NCBI GenBank assembly: GCA_024636955.1
Contig: JAGXGB010000012.1
Location: forward strand, 1 to 64,000
Length of the DNA: 64,000 nt
Source: Bacteroidales bacterium
GTDB taxonomy: Bacteria; Bacteroidota; Bacteroidia; Bacteroidales; Lentimicrobiaceae
Direction of reading: 5' to 3'
Below the pieces are notes generated by a model. That model saw only the letters and a list, made by a program, of their open reading frames with translations. It ran no database searches and was not told where the DNA came from. Made by a program: the position numbers and the translations under genes. The stretch's first letter is position 1. Every line of letters starts with the position of its first letter. Below are positions 26,179 to 35,593 of the stretch, one piece after another.

Positions 26179-27048
26179 ATGGAACACATTATGGGAAATG
26201 AAGTTGAATTACAGGCATTGATCAGTTTGATTGATGAGCCCGATTATGTCTCATTTGCCAAAGTAAGAGAGCAAATCTTTAATATAGGCCCTCCTGCCGT
26301 GCCTTTGCTTGAAAATGCATGGGAAAATACGTTTGACTCAGGAGTACAACAGAGAATTGAAGATATCATTCATAATATTCAGTATAATCAGCTTCACTTT
26401 GATATAGTTAAGTGGGCGCATTTTAAAGACTCCGACTTGCTTGAAGGTTATATTCTTTTCACTCGTTATCAGTTCCCTAGCCTCAATGTTGAGAAACTAA
26501 GAGAGCAAATATTACACTTGCGGCGAGATATTTGGATAGAGTTGAATGAAAACCTGACTGCGTTGGAAAAGGTTAAAGTTTTGAACCATATTATCTATGA
26601 TCACTATAAATTTATCTTGCCGGAGAAGCAGGAAGCTGACGCGAAATATCTTTTCCTGAATAATTTACTTGACACTAAAATCGGGTATTCGATTTCTATT
26701 GGAATCCTTTACACTATTCTGGCACAAAGCCTTGGTATACCATTGTTTGGTTTGCTACTTCCTGGTGAGCGTTATTTTTTAGCGTGGATTGAACCGGAAG
26801 TAAGTGCAGGGTCAAGGGTGAAGTTTTGTGTAAACCCTGAAAATAAAGGGGGTATTTTTACTAAAGAGGAGTTGGTAACTTTATTAAAGAAGTTGAAATT
26901 CCCTTCCCAGGAAAACTATTTTATTCCTCTGAAGCCCACTGTTATAATTGAAAAGCTGTTTGAAATGCTTTCCTATTTATATGCAACTGCGGGAGATACT
27001 GCCAAACAGGATGAAATAAACAGACTTCGTGATGCTTGTGCTGAATAA
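26179..27048 (+). CDS. SirB1-like transglutaminase-fold protein
   Basis: The protein has 289 residues. The N-terminal part (about 1-85) has HEAT-like helices (VPLLENAWENTFDSGVQQRI). The centre matches the Transglut_core2/SirB1 family: ALEKVKVLNHIIYDHYKF, FLNNLLDTKIGYSISIGILY, then LGIPLFGLLLPGERYFLAW. The usual catalytic cysteine of transglutaminases is replaced by Ser/Ile in SISIGIL, so it is likely a non-enzymatic member, as is common in SirB1 relatives. Function unknown. It lies 73 bp after the nucleoside phosphorylase and is closed by a terminator. Confidence 0.78.
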   Translation: MEHIMGNEVELQALISLIDEPDYVSFAKVREQIFNIGPPAVPLLENAWENTFDSGVQQRIEDIIHNIQYNQLHFDIVKWAHFKDSDLLEGYILFTRYQFPSLNVEKLREQILHLRRDIWIELNENLTALEKVKVLNHIIYDHYKFILPEKQEADAKYLFLNNLLDTKIGYSISIGILYTILAQSLGIPLFGLLLPGERYFLAWIEPEVSAGSRVKFCVNPENKGGIFTKEELVTLLKKLKFPSQENYFIPLKPTVIIEKLFEMLSYLYATAGDTAKQDEINRLRDACAE

Positions 27049-27082
27049 GAAATCGCACATGCAATTAACATGTGCGATTTCT
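27048..27082. terminator. Bidirectional intrinsic terminator
   Basis: Perfect 14-bp arms, AGAAATCGCACATG and CATGTGCGATTTCT, enclose a 7-base loop. The hairpin starts at the last base of the SirB1-like stop codon and separates it from the convergent glutamate dehydrogenase gene. Confidence 0.9.
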
Positions 27083-27106
27083 AAAATAATTTAAATACAC
27101 TGATTA

Positions 27107-28486
27107 CTATACTAATCCTTGAGCAAGCATTGCTTCAGCAACTTTAACAAAGCCACCAATATTCGCACCCTTCACATAGTTGATAAATCCGTCGGATTCA
27201 GTGCCATATTTTACGCAATTTTTATGAATGTTAATCATGATGTTATGAAGCTTTTCATCAACTTCTTCACGAGACCATGACATACGCATAGAGTTCTGGG
27301 TCATTTCAAGACCAGATGTTGCAACACCACCGGCATTGGCTGCTTTCCCTGGACCGTATAGAATTTTAGCTTTGAGATAAATTTCAATTGCATCAGGAGT
27401 TGAAGGCATATTTGCTCCTTCTGAAACTAGGAAACAACCGTTACTAACCAAAGTCAATGCATCATTACCATCAATCTCATTTTGAGTTGCACTAGGAAGT
27501 GCGATATCACACTTAACTTCCCATGGGCGTTTTTCGAAAAAGAATTTAGCATCAGCATATTTATCGCAATATTCTCTGATTCGCCCTCTTTTTATATTCT
27601 TAAGATGCATAACATATGCAAGTTTCTCATCATCTATTCCATTTGGGTCATAGATATAACCCTCTGAATCGGACATAGTAACAACTTTTCCTCCAAGTTG
27701 AGTTACTTTCTGTGTTGCATACTGTGCAACATTTCCAGAACCAGAAACAGTGCAAATCTTGCCTTTGAAATCTAATCCCCGAGTCTTAAGCATTTCATTA
27801 GCAAAGTATACCTGACCGTAGCCTGTTGCTTCCGGACGAATAAGGCTACCACCCCAGTCAAGTCCTTTCCCAGTGAGTACGCCGGTAAATTCATTTCGAA
27901 TTCTTTTATACTGACCAAACATAAAGCCTATCTCACGACCACCAACACCAATATCTCCAGCAGGAACATCTGTATCAGGTCCAATATGACGTGATAATTC
28001 TGTCATAAAACTCTGGCAGAATCGCATAACTTCATTATCTGACTTCCCTTTGGGATCAAAGTCACTACCGCCTTTTCCACCACCCATAGGGAGTGTAGTC
28101 AAGCTATTTTTTAATACTTGCTCAAATGCAAGGAACTTTAGAATTCCTAAATTAACAGTGGGATGAAAACGCAAACCACCTTTGTAAGGACCGATAGCAC
28201 TATTCATCTCAATTCTATACCCTTTATTAATCTGGACTTCTCCCTTATCGTCCAGCCATGGCACACGGAACAGGATTACCCTTTCTGGTTCTGCCATCCT
28301 TTCTAAAATTTTGGCTGTTTTGTATTTCGGGTTTTCTTCAATAAAAGGGATGAGTGTCTCAGCTACTTCCCTAACTGCCTGATGAAATTCAATTTCACCT
28401 GAATTTTTAGCAATTATTCTTGCCATAAATTCATCAACTGCCTGTTGATAAGAGTTTGTCGGCATTACTCCTGCAATTTGTGTCAT
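27107..28486 (-). CDS. gdhA: Glutamate dehydrogenase, hexameric type, probably NADP-specific
   Basis: The protein has 459 residues, close to the usual 445-450 of the hexameric enzyme. The dehydrogenase dimerisation domain has KGGLRFHPTVN and the catalytic-lysine motif LPMGGGKGGSDFDPKG near residue 127, then DTDVPAGDIGVGGREIG. The nucleotide-binding domain has VSGSGNVAQYA, and the family motif GGVATSGLEMTQNSMR follows. It catalyses reductive amination of 2-oxoglutarate with ammonia. The motif GSGNVAQYA followed by Ser at the cofactor-specific position suggests NADP, though this is inferred from close family resemblance. It is a single-gene unit with a terminator. Confidence 0.95.
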   Translation of the reverse strand: MTQIAGVMPTNSYQQAVDEFMARIIAKNSGEIEFHQAVREVAETLIPFIEENPKYKTAKILERMAEPERVILFRVPWLDDKGEVQINKGYRIEMNSAIGPYKGGLRFHPTVNLGILKFLAFEQVLKNSLTTLPMGGGKGGSDFDPKGKSDNEVMRFCQSFMTELSRHIGPDTDVPAGDIGVGGREIGFMFGQYKRIRNEFTGVLTGKGLDWGGSLIRPEATGYGQVYFANEMLKTRGLDFKGKICTVSGSGNVAQYATQKVTQLGGKVVTMSDSEGYIYDPNGIDDEKLAYVMHLKNIKRGRIREYCDKYADAKFFFEKRPWEVKCDIALPSATQNEIDGNDALTLVSNGCFLVSEGANMPSTPDAIEIYLKAKILYGPGKAANAGGVATSGLEMTQNSMRMSWSREEVDEKLHNIMINIHKNCVKYGTESDGFINYVKGANIGGFVKVAEAMLAQGLV

Positions 28487-28669
28487 AGATTAATGAATTA
28501 TTTAGTGGGTACTGAATTAAAATTAACCAAGGCAATATTAATCAAAAATTTCCTGCAATAATATAAACCTGGAAAATATTTACTCTAAAATAGTTATTGA
28601 ATCATGCCTACCGGATCACATATTGTGTAACTTTACTAACAGTAGTGTAAATCATAACTGAATAATAAT

Positions 28670-31600
28670 ATGCAGTCTTCTGATAACAGAGATGATACTT
28701 CCATGCACAATACTGATGTGCATAAAATTCTTAATGAAACAAGGGAACGTATTAAAGAACTTAAAACTATTAATGAAACTACAGCAATTCTAAAAAAGGA
28801 ACGGCCTGTCGAAGAAACTCTTCAGGAGATTTGTTCCGTAATTCCTGATGGTTGGCAATATCCCGAGGCAACTGTCGCGAGGATTACATATGATGATTTA
28901 GTTTTTACATCCAGGGGTTTTGTTGAAACCGAATGGAAGCTTGAGCAAAGGTTTGAATCAATTGATAGTATACAGGGCATTATAACGGTTTGTTATCTTC
29001 GCAAATTTTCAGATATGGATGAGGGGCCATTCCTGAAAGAGGAGCGAAACCTTATTATTAACCTGGCGAGTTTAATTGAAGGTTATCTTAATGGAATAAA
29101 AGGAAAGGAAGAGAAATTTTTCAGTAATGAAAGACTCAAAGAACTTTCTGCAATAAATCAAACAACTGCTATCCTCAGGGTGGGCAAACCTATTGAAGAA
29201 GCATTACACCAGATTTGTTTGATTATACCGAAAGCTTATCAGTATCCTGAATTTTGTGTTTGCCGAATTAGATATGCTGGTATTGAATGCAGGAGTGCAG
29301 ACTTTAGGGAAACACAATGGTCACAAAAGCAACCATTCGAAACTATTGACAATCAAAGTGGTTGCATAGAAGTTTTTTATTTAAAGGCATTTCCATCTAA
29401 TTATGAAGGCCCTTTTCTTGAACAAGAGAGGCATTTGATTATCAATATAGCTAATCTTATCTCCGGTTACATAAATAGTATTAAGGGGAGAGCTTTTATT
29501 AAGATGGATCCGTCCACTGAGTCAACTCAAAAAGGGAAGCAAGACGAGAATGTAAAATATAGTCGTCAACTTCTGCAAACATTTATGAACAGGAATAATT
29601 ATAATCGGGATATTTATCATGATTTGATGCCTGTAAAAGTTAAAGAAATTCTCCTTGTTGCTACTCTTTACGATGCGTATATCATTGAGAAAGAAGGACG
29701 TTTTTCAGAGCATGTTCTTGGTGAGTACTACCAGCTTAGTTTGAGTTCAATGCCTCGTATAACTGGTGTTTCTGCTGAAAATGAGGTTTACGAACAATTA
29801 GAAAAAAAGCATTATGACCTTGTTATAATCATGATGGGTGTGGATAAGCAGCACCCTGTAGAATTGAGTAAAAAAATAAAAGAGCTCTATTCTTATATTC
29901 CAGTCTTTTTACTCCTTAACAGCAATACCGATATTGCTGAATTTGAGCACGCACCAGAAAAGCTTACATGGATAGATCGAATCTTTATATGGAACGGTGA
30001 TTCAAAAATTTTCTTTGCAATAATCAATTATTTGGAAGATAAGATAAATGTTGAGAATGATACTAAGATTGGTATGACCCGGGTAATTTTACTTGTTGAG
30101 GACTCTCCAAAGTATTATTCTCTGTATCTCCCTATACTCTATAAAATTGTGCTTGAGCAAACTAAGCACATTATTGAAGATGTTACTACAGATGAACTTT
30201 ATAGAATACTACTTTTAAAAGCGCGGCCCAAGATCATGCTTGCTTCAACTTATGAAGAAGCAATGCATGTATTTAGCAAGTATAAAGATTACTTCTTATG
30301 TTTGATAACTGATGTTAAATTTAAAAAAGACGGTAAGCTGAATCCTATAGCAGGAATTAAACTTGTAAAGCAAATGCTCAAAGAGAAGAAGGATTTGCCT
30401 ATAGTGCTTCAATCATCAGATTTAGAAAATGTTAATTATTCTTATGAGCTTCAGACAGCATTTATAAATAAAAATTCTGATTCACTCCTGCAGGATCTAC
30501 ATAACTTTATTACTCATTATCTTGGATTTGGAAATTTCATCTATCGCAATAAGGAAGGACAACAAATTGCTGTTGCAAGAAACCTTAAAGAGTTTCAAAC
30601 TTTTTTGGCAACAATACCAGATGAATCTCTTTTGTATCATGCCAGAAAGGATCATTTTTCATTATGGTTGATGGCAAGGGGTGAAATACAGGTTGCAAAA
30701 ATTCTTAGTCCTGCGAAAGTCTCAGATTTTAAAAACCCCGAAAGTCTTAGGGAATATATGATCAATGTTATTCAACATTTCAGAAATGAGCAGAATATTG
30801 GCAGGGTAGTTCCTTTCGAAAAACAATCAATTACAGATGAAAGAAACATTCTATCTCTTTCTGATGGAGCTCTTGGAGGAAAGGGAAGAGGCCTGGCATT
30901 TGTAAGTACACTGATCTATAATTATGATTTTTCAAGCCACATTCCTAACATAAAAATTCGTACACCTAAAACCTCAATTATTGGAATAGAGGAGTTTGAA
31001 TATTTTATAGCTCATAATAAATTGTGGGATATAATTCTCAATGAACCGGACTATGATGCTCTTAAGAAGCGATTCATAGAAAGTACGCTTACCTCAACAC
31101 TCATAAAGAAGCTTCGACTGATAATCAGTAAAATCAGCAGGCCCCTGGCTATACGGTCATCGGGGCTATTCGAGGATTCATTAAATCAACCATTTGCAGG
31201 AATATTTGAAACATACCTTATTCCGAATAACCATCCTGATAAAGAAGTTAGGCTCACACAACTGATGGATGCTATAAAACTTGTTTTTGCATCTGTTTAT
31301 TCTAAAACTGCGCGCAGTTATATAGAGGCTGTAAATTATAAGATAGAACAGGAAAAAATGGCAGTTGTCATACAAGAAGTGGTTGGTAATCAATATGGTG
31401 ATGTTTACTACCCTCATATTAGTGGAGTTGCACAGAGTTATAATTATTATCCCTTTGGCCATATGAAACCTGAAGAAGGTTTCTCAGTAATAGCACTTGG
31501 CCTTGGTCGTTATGTTGTTGAAGGTGAAAAGGCATATCGTTTTTCTCCTTTATACCCAAACCTTGAAATTAATACTCCCAAGGATCAGTACAAATCATCA

Positions 31601-32533
31601 CAGCTAAATTTTTATGCAGTTGATTTAAATAAACATGAAGTTAACCTGCTTGAAGGCGAAGAAGCCGGGTTGAGAAAAATGGATATCGATGAAGCTGAAA
31701 TGCACGGTACTCTTAAGCATCTTGCATCGGTCTATTCTATAGAAAATAACAGGATAAGTCCTGGACTTAACCAACCGGGTCCACGCGTTATTAATTTTGC
31801 AGATATCCTGAAATACAATTATATTCCTCTTGCAAAAACAATAGAAGTTGTGTTGGATGTCGTTAAGGAAGCTCTTGGGTCTCCGGTTGAGATCGAATTT
31901 GCTGTTGACCTTACCAAAGATCAGGATAATAAAGCTACATTTTATCTGTTACAGATAAAACCCTTGATCGGTAATTCAACAGATTATAATATTGATATGA
32001 CCAAAATTAAAGAAGATGAGATACTTCTTTATTCTGATAAAGAGATGGGAAATGGAATTATTGATGATATCTATGATGTTGTTTTTGTAAACCCAGATAC
32101 TTTTGACAAAGCAAAAACAGAAGAGATGGCACAAGAAATTGATAAGATAAATAGTAGAATGATCAATGATAAAAGGAAATATATCTTAATTGGTCCTGGC
32201 AGGTGGGGTACACGCGATAAGTGGATAGGCATTCCTGTTACTTGGCCGCAAATTTCCAATGCCCGCGTCATCGTGGAAACCAGTCTTGAAGGATTCCCAT
32301 TAGATGCATCATCAGGTTCTCACTTTTTCCATAATGTTACTTCAATGAATGTTGGTTACTTTAGCGTTCAGCCTGAAATTTCTGGCAGCTTTATTCGATA
32401 TGACGTACTAAGTAGTCAAATTAATCTTGAAAAAACTAATTATTTTATGATTGCTCACTTCGAAAAGCCACTTACAGTAAAAATGGATGGCAAAAAAAGA
32501 ATTTCTTTAGTAACATACCACACTGGAAATTGA
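28670..32533 (+). CDS. Sensor-receiver protein with PEP-synthase-type ATP-grasp domain
   Basis: The protein has 1287 residues. Residues about 19-146 and 153-279 are two copies of a sensor module (RIKELKTINETTAIL ... IPDGWQYPEATVARI; LKELSAINQTTAIL ... IPKAYQYPEFCVCRI) that I know from histidine kinases. Next is a degenerate receiver-like domain (about 318-440, no phosphorylatable Asp) and a second receiver-like domain (about 470-620, LLVEDSP, LITDVKF, FINKN). From about 727 there is an ATP-grasp domain of PPDK_N type (SDGALGGKGRGLAF, RPLAIRSSGLFEDSLNQPFAG near 823). The C-terminus (about 1150-1287, LIGPGRWG near 1173) is an unfamiliar module. No TSHAAI-type phosphohistidine domain or PEP-binding domain is present. 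Its last 34 bases are duplicated (32512-32580). The next gene is a shorter paralogue. Confidence 0.8.
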   Translation: MQSSDNRDDTSMHNTDVHKILNETRERIKELKTINETTAILKKERPVEETLQEICSVIPDGWQYPEATVARITYDDLVFTSRGFVETEWKLEQRFESIDSIQGIITVCYLRKFSDMDEGPFLKEERNLIINLASLIEGYLNGIKGKEEKFFSNERLKELSAINQTTAILRVGKPIEEALHQICLIIPKAYQYPEFCVCRIRYAGIECRSADFRETQWSQKQPFETIDNQSGCIEVFYLKAFPSNYEGPFLEQERHLIINIANLISGYINSIKGRAFIKMDPSTESTQKGKQDENVKYSRQLLQTFMNRNNYNRDIYHDLMPVKVKEILLVATLYDAYIIEKEGRFSEHVLGEYYQLSLSSMPRITGVSAENEVYEQLEKKHYDLVIIMMGVDKQHPVELSKKIKELYSYIPVFLLLNSNTDIAEFEHAPEKLTWIDRIFIWNGDSKIFFAIINYLEDKINVENDTKIGMTRVILLVEDSPKYYSLYLPILYKIVLEQTKHIIEDVTTDELYRILLLKARPKIMLASTYEEAMHVFSKYKDYFLCLITDVKFKKDGKLNPIAGIKLVKQMLKEKKDLPIVLQSSDLENVNYSYELQTAFINKNSDSLLQDLHNFITHYLGFGNFIYRNKEGQQIAVARNLKEFQTFLATIPDESLLYHARKDHFSLWLMARGEIQVAKILSPAKVSDFKNPESLREYMINVIQHFRNEQNIGRVVPFEKQSITDERNILSLSDGALGGKGRGLAFVSTLIYNYDFSSHIPNIKIRTPKTSIIGIEEFEYFIAHNKLWDIILNEPDYDALKKRFIESTLTSTLIKKLRLIISKISRPLAIRSSGLFEDSLNQPFAGIFETYLIPNNHPDKEVRLTQLMDAIKLVFASVYSKTARSYIEAVNYKIEQEKMAVVIQEVVGNQYGDVYYPHISGVAQSYNYYPFGHMKPEEGFSVIALGLGRYVVEGEKAYRFSPLYPNLEINTPKDQYKSSQLNFYAVDLNKHEVNLLEGEEAGLRKMDIDEAEMHGTLKHLASVYSIENNRISPGLNQPGPRVINFADILKYNYIPLAKTIEVVLDVVKEALGSPVEIEFAVDLTKDQDNKATFYLLQIKPLIGNSTDYNIDMTKIKEDEILLYSDKEMGNGIIDDIYDVVFVNPDTFDKAKTEEMAQEIDKINSRMINDKRKYILIGPGRWGTRDKWIGIPVTWPQISNARVIVETSLEGFPLDASSGSHFFHNVTSMNVGYFSVQPEISGSFIRYDVLSSQINLEKTNYFMIAHFEKPLTVKMDGKKRISLVTYHTGN

Positions 32534-32580
32534 GAAGTCGACCATAACATACCAACACTGGAAACTGAGAAGTCGACCAT
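32512..32580 (+). repeat. Tandem copy of the ATP-grasp gene 3' end
   Basis: Copy 1 (32512-32545, 34 bp) contains the last codons and stop TGA; copy 2 (32546-32580, 35 bp) is nearly identical, with one inserted base and one substitution, and keeps the TGA. The copies are so alike that the duplication must be recent. Confidence 0.95.
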
Positions 32581-32617
32581 ACACAAACAAAAGAATTATT
32601 CAAGAAAGAAAATTAGT

Positions 32618-35587
32618 ATGCACAAGCAGAATGCATTGGACCCTAAAAAGTATTATTTCATTGATACTTCCTTCAACTTATTAATGAAAAGGAGGATCTA
32701 CCATGTATTGTTAATATCAAGTAATTATGATGCTTTCATGCTTGAGGAAGATGGAAGGATAGATGAAACTATCTTTATGGAATACGTTTCGCTAAATCTT
32801 CGGTATCCACCTCAATTCATCAAAGTTAATTCTGAAGAAGAGGCATTTGAAGCATTGAATGACAAAAGTATTGAATTGGTTATTTCAATGTTGACTATTG
32901 AGAAATCAGACAGTTTTGAATTGGCCTCAAGAATTAAAGCAAAATATCCTAAAATTCCATTTGTAATCTTAACCCCCTTCTCTAGAGAAATAAGCATAAA
33001 ATTACGGGAGAAAGACCTAAGTGCAATTGACTATGTTTTCAGCTGGCTTGGAAATGCAGATATACTTCTTGCAATCATTAAGCTGATTGAGGATAAGATG
33101 AACATTGTATCTGATTTGTCACATGGAGTACAGGCAATTATTTTAATCGAGGACAGTATAAGATTTTACTCGAGCTATTTGCCCAATATATACAAGATAA
33201 TATACCGCCAATCGAAAGGCTTTAACACTGAAGGCTTAAATGAGCATCAGAAAATGTTGCGCATGAGGGGAAGACCTAAAATTGTTCTTGCAACAAATTA
33301 CGAAGATGCAGTAAAATTATTTGAAAAATATAAAAATAACTTGTTGGGTATAATTTCTGATGTTAATTTCAAACGAAATGGAGTGAATGATAAAGCTGCT
33401 GGAATTGAATTCGTCAAGTTGGTAAAATCGCAGGATGAGTTCATGCCTATCTTGCTTCAATCATCTGATTCTCGCAACCAGACAATCGCTGAAGAACTTA
33501 ATGTAGGCTTTATCAATAAAATGTCGAAGACACTGTCAATTGAGTTGCGAAACTTTATTAATGAATATTTTGCCTTTGGTGATTTTGTTTTCAGGAATCC
33601 AACTACAAATCGGGAGATTACTCGTGCCTCCGACTTAAAGTCGTTACAGAAGAAGATATTTGAGATACCAGATGAATCACTCTTATATCATATGCAACGA
33701 AATCATTTTTCTAAGTGGTTTAATGCCAGAGCGCTCTTCCCAATTGCTGAAATGTTTAGAGAGGTTTCTGTGACTGAATTTCAAGATATGGATGAGGCAA
33801 AACGATACATATTTGATTCCATAACAGCATTTAGAATTAATAAGGCAAAAGGTGTAATAGCTGAATTTGACAGACAACGCTATGATGAATATTTATCTTT
33901 TGCACGTATTGGACAAGGATCAATAGGTGGGAAAGCCAGAGGATTAGCATTTCTTGATTCACTTATCAAGCGGAATAGATTATTTGAGATGTTTGAAAAT
34001 GTTTCTATCTCTATTCCCCGCACGGTTGTGCTTGGTACTGACATCTTTGATGAATTTATGGAAGACAATAACCTTCATGAAATTGCGCTATCGGATAGGA
34101 CAGATAAAGATATTTTAACTCATTTTGTTCACGCCAGACTTCCTTTCAGGATTCATGAAGATCTCTATACATTTATATCATGTGTAAATAACCCAATAGC
34201 CATCAGATCATCAAGTCTACTGGAAGATTCATATTATCAGCCTTTTGCTGGAATTTACTCAACTTATATGATTCCAAATATAAAGTACAATGATAGAATG
34301 ATGATTGAGAAACTATCGGAAGCCATAAAAAGTGTATATGCATCAGCTTTCTTCAAGGATAGTAAAGCTTATATGTCGGCAACGCATAATATTATTGACG
34401 AGGAAAAGATGGGCATTGTTCTTCAGGAAGTTACGGGTAAGCAATATGCTAATAGATTTTATCCCTGTATTTCGGGAGTTGCACGATCAATTAATTTTTA
34501 CCCAATTTCACCTGAGAAACCAGAGGATGGTATTGCAAACATTGCATTTGGATTAGGAAAGTACATAGTAGATGGTGGTAATGGCCTCCGCTTTTCACCA
34601 AAGTACCCAAAGAAGGTCCTTCAGCTTTCAAGTCCTGATCTTGCTCTTGCCGAAACACAAAAGAGTTTTTATGCACTGGATCTTGATCCTGATCATTTTC
34701 ATCCTGATATTGATGAAACGATTAATCTAATGAAAATGCAAATTTCAGAGGCTGAAGGTGATGGTACATTGAAATTGGTTGCTTCAACCTTAGATTATGA
34801 TAGTTACACTATTGTTGACGGTACACTCTATCCTGGAAGACGAATTATTACTTTTTCGCAGTTGCTAAATCATGGAACCTTTCCATTGGCTGAGATACTT
34901 GCAAAAGTCCTGGAATTAGGTGAAAAGGAAATGGGTAAACCAGTGGAGATTGAATTTGCAGTAAATCTGGATATACCTAAAGGTCAGAAGATTTTTTCCC
35001 TTCTGCAGATCAGGCCTATTGTTAGTAATGACAGAACTGTAAACCTTCGAGTTGAAGATGTCAACAAGGAGGCAGCAATAATCGTCACTAATATGGCATT
35101 AGGCAATGGAATAATAAAAGATATATCTGACTTTATATACATTAAACCCGAATCATGGAATGCCGCTAAAAGTTTGGAAATCGCTGGTAGGCTTGAAGCA
35201 TTAAATGATCGATTTATTGAAGAGAAAAAAAATTATATTCTTGTAGGACCTGGCCGATGGGGCTCATCCGATTCATGGTTAGGTATACCTGTTAGGTGGC
35301 CACAAATATCTGCAGCAAGAGTGATTGTTGAGTCAAGTCTGGAAAATTATAGAGTAGATCCAAGTCAGGGAACTCATTTCTTTCAGAATTTAACTTCATT
35401 TAATGTGGGATACTTTACAATAAACCCACATATTAATGATGGTTATTATGACTTGGACTTCATTTCTTCCCAAACGCCTCTATATGAAGATGAACATATC
35501 AGGCATATTAGATTTGCATCGGTAGTAAGAGTAGAGATTGACGGTAAAAAAGGCACTGGTGTTATATATAAGCCCGATTATAAATAA
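32618..35587 (+). CDS. Receiver protein with PEP-synthase-type ATP-grasp domain, paralogue
   Basis: The protein has 989 residues and is collinear with the last two-thirds of the upstream protein. It has a degenerate receiver-like domain (about 24-135, YHVLLISSNYDAFMLEEDGRI), a second receiver-like domain (about 170-315, IILIEDS, GIISDVNF, FINKM), a linker (about 320-415), a PPDK_N-type ATP-grasp (from about 426, IGQGSIGGKARGLAF; IAIRSSSLLEDSYYQPFAG near 526) and the same C-terminal module (LVGPGRWG near 875, PQISAARVIVE, THFFQNLTSFNVGYF). Again there is no phosphohistidine or PEP-binding domain. Annotation pipelines are likely to call it PEP/pyruvate-binding protein or PEP synthase; the missing domains argue against PEP synthesis. 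It lies 84 bp after its paralogue and 6 bp before the PatB gene. Confidence 0.82.
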   Translation: MHKQNALDPKKYYFIDTSFNLLMKRRIYHVLLISSNYDAFMLEEDGRIDETIFMEYVSLNLRYPPQFIKVNSEEEAFEALNDKSIELVISMLTIEKSDSFELASRIKAKYPKIPFVILTPFSREISIKLREKDLSAIDYVFSWLGNADILLAIIKLIEDKMNIVSDLSHGVQAIILIEDSIRFYSSYLPNIYKIIYRQSKGFNTEGLNEHQKMLRMRGRPKIVLATNYEDAVKLFEKYKNNLLGIISDVNFKRNGVNDKAAGIEFVKLVKSQDEFMPILLQSSDSRNQTIAEELNVGFINKMSKTLSIELRNFINEYFAFGDFVFRNPTTNREITRASDLKSLQKKIFEIPDESLLYHMQRNHFSKWFNARALFPIAEMFREVSVTEFQDMDEAKRYIFDSITAFRINKAKGVIAEFDRQRYDEYLSFARIGQGSIGGKARGLAFLDSLIKRNRLFEMFENVSISIPRTVVLGTDIFDEFMEDNNLHEIALSDRTDKDILTHFVHARLPFRIHEDLYTFISCVNNPIAIRSSSLLEDSYYQPFAGIYSTYMIPNIKYNDRMMIEKLSEAIKSVYASAFFKDSKAYMSATHNIIDEEKMGIVLQEVTGKQYANRFYPCISGVARSINFYPISPEKPEDGIANIAFGLGKYIVDGGNGLRFSPKYPKKVLQLSSPDLALAETQKSFYALDLDPDHFHPDIDETINLMKMQISEAEGDGTLKLVASTLDYDSYTIVDGTLYPGRRIITFSQLLNHGTFPLAEILAKVLELGEKEMGKPVEIEFAVNLDIPKGQKIFSLLQIRPIVSNDRTVNLRVEDVNKEAAIIVTNMALGNGIIKDISDFIYIKPESWNAAKSLEIAGRLEALNDRFIEEKKNYILVGPGRWGSSDSWLGIPVRWPQISAARVIVESSLENYRVDPSQGTHFFQNLTSFNVGYFTINPHINDGYYDLDFISSQTPLYEDEHIRHIRFASVVRVEIDGKKGTGVIYKPDYK

Positions 35588-35593
35588 AGATTC

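Noticed and set aside
28670-35587. Plain phosphoenolpyruvate synthase (ppsA)
   Set aside because: Only the ATP-grasp domain is present; no phosphohistidine or PEP-binding domain can be seen in either protein.
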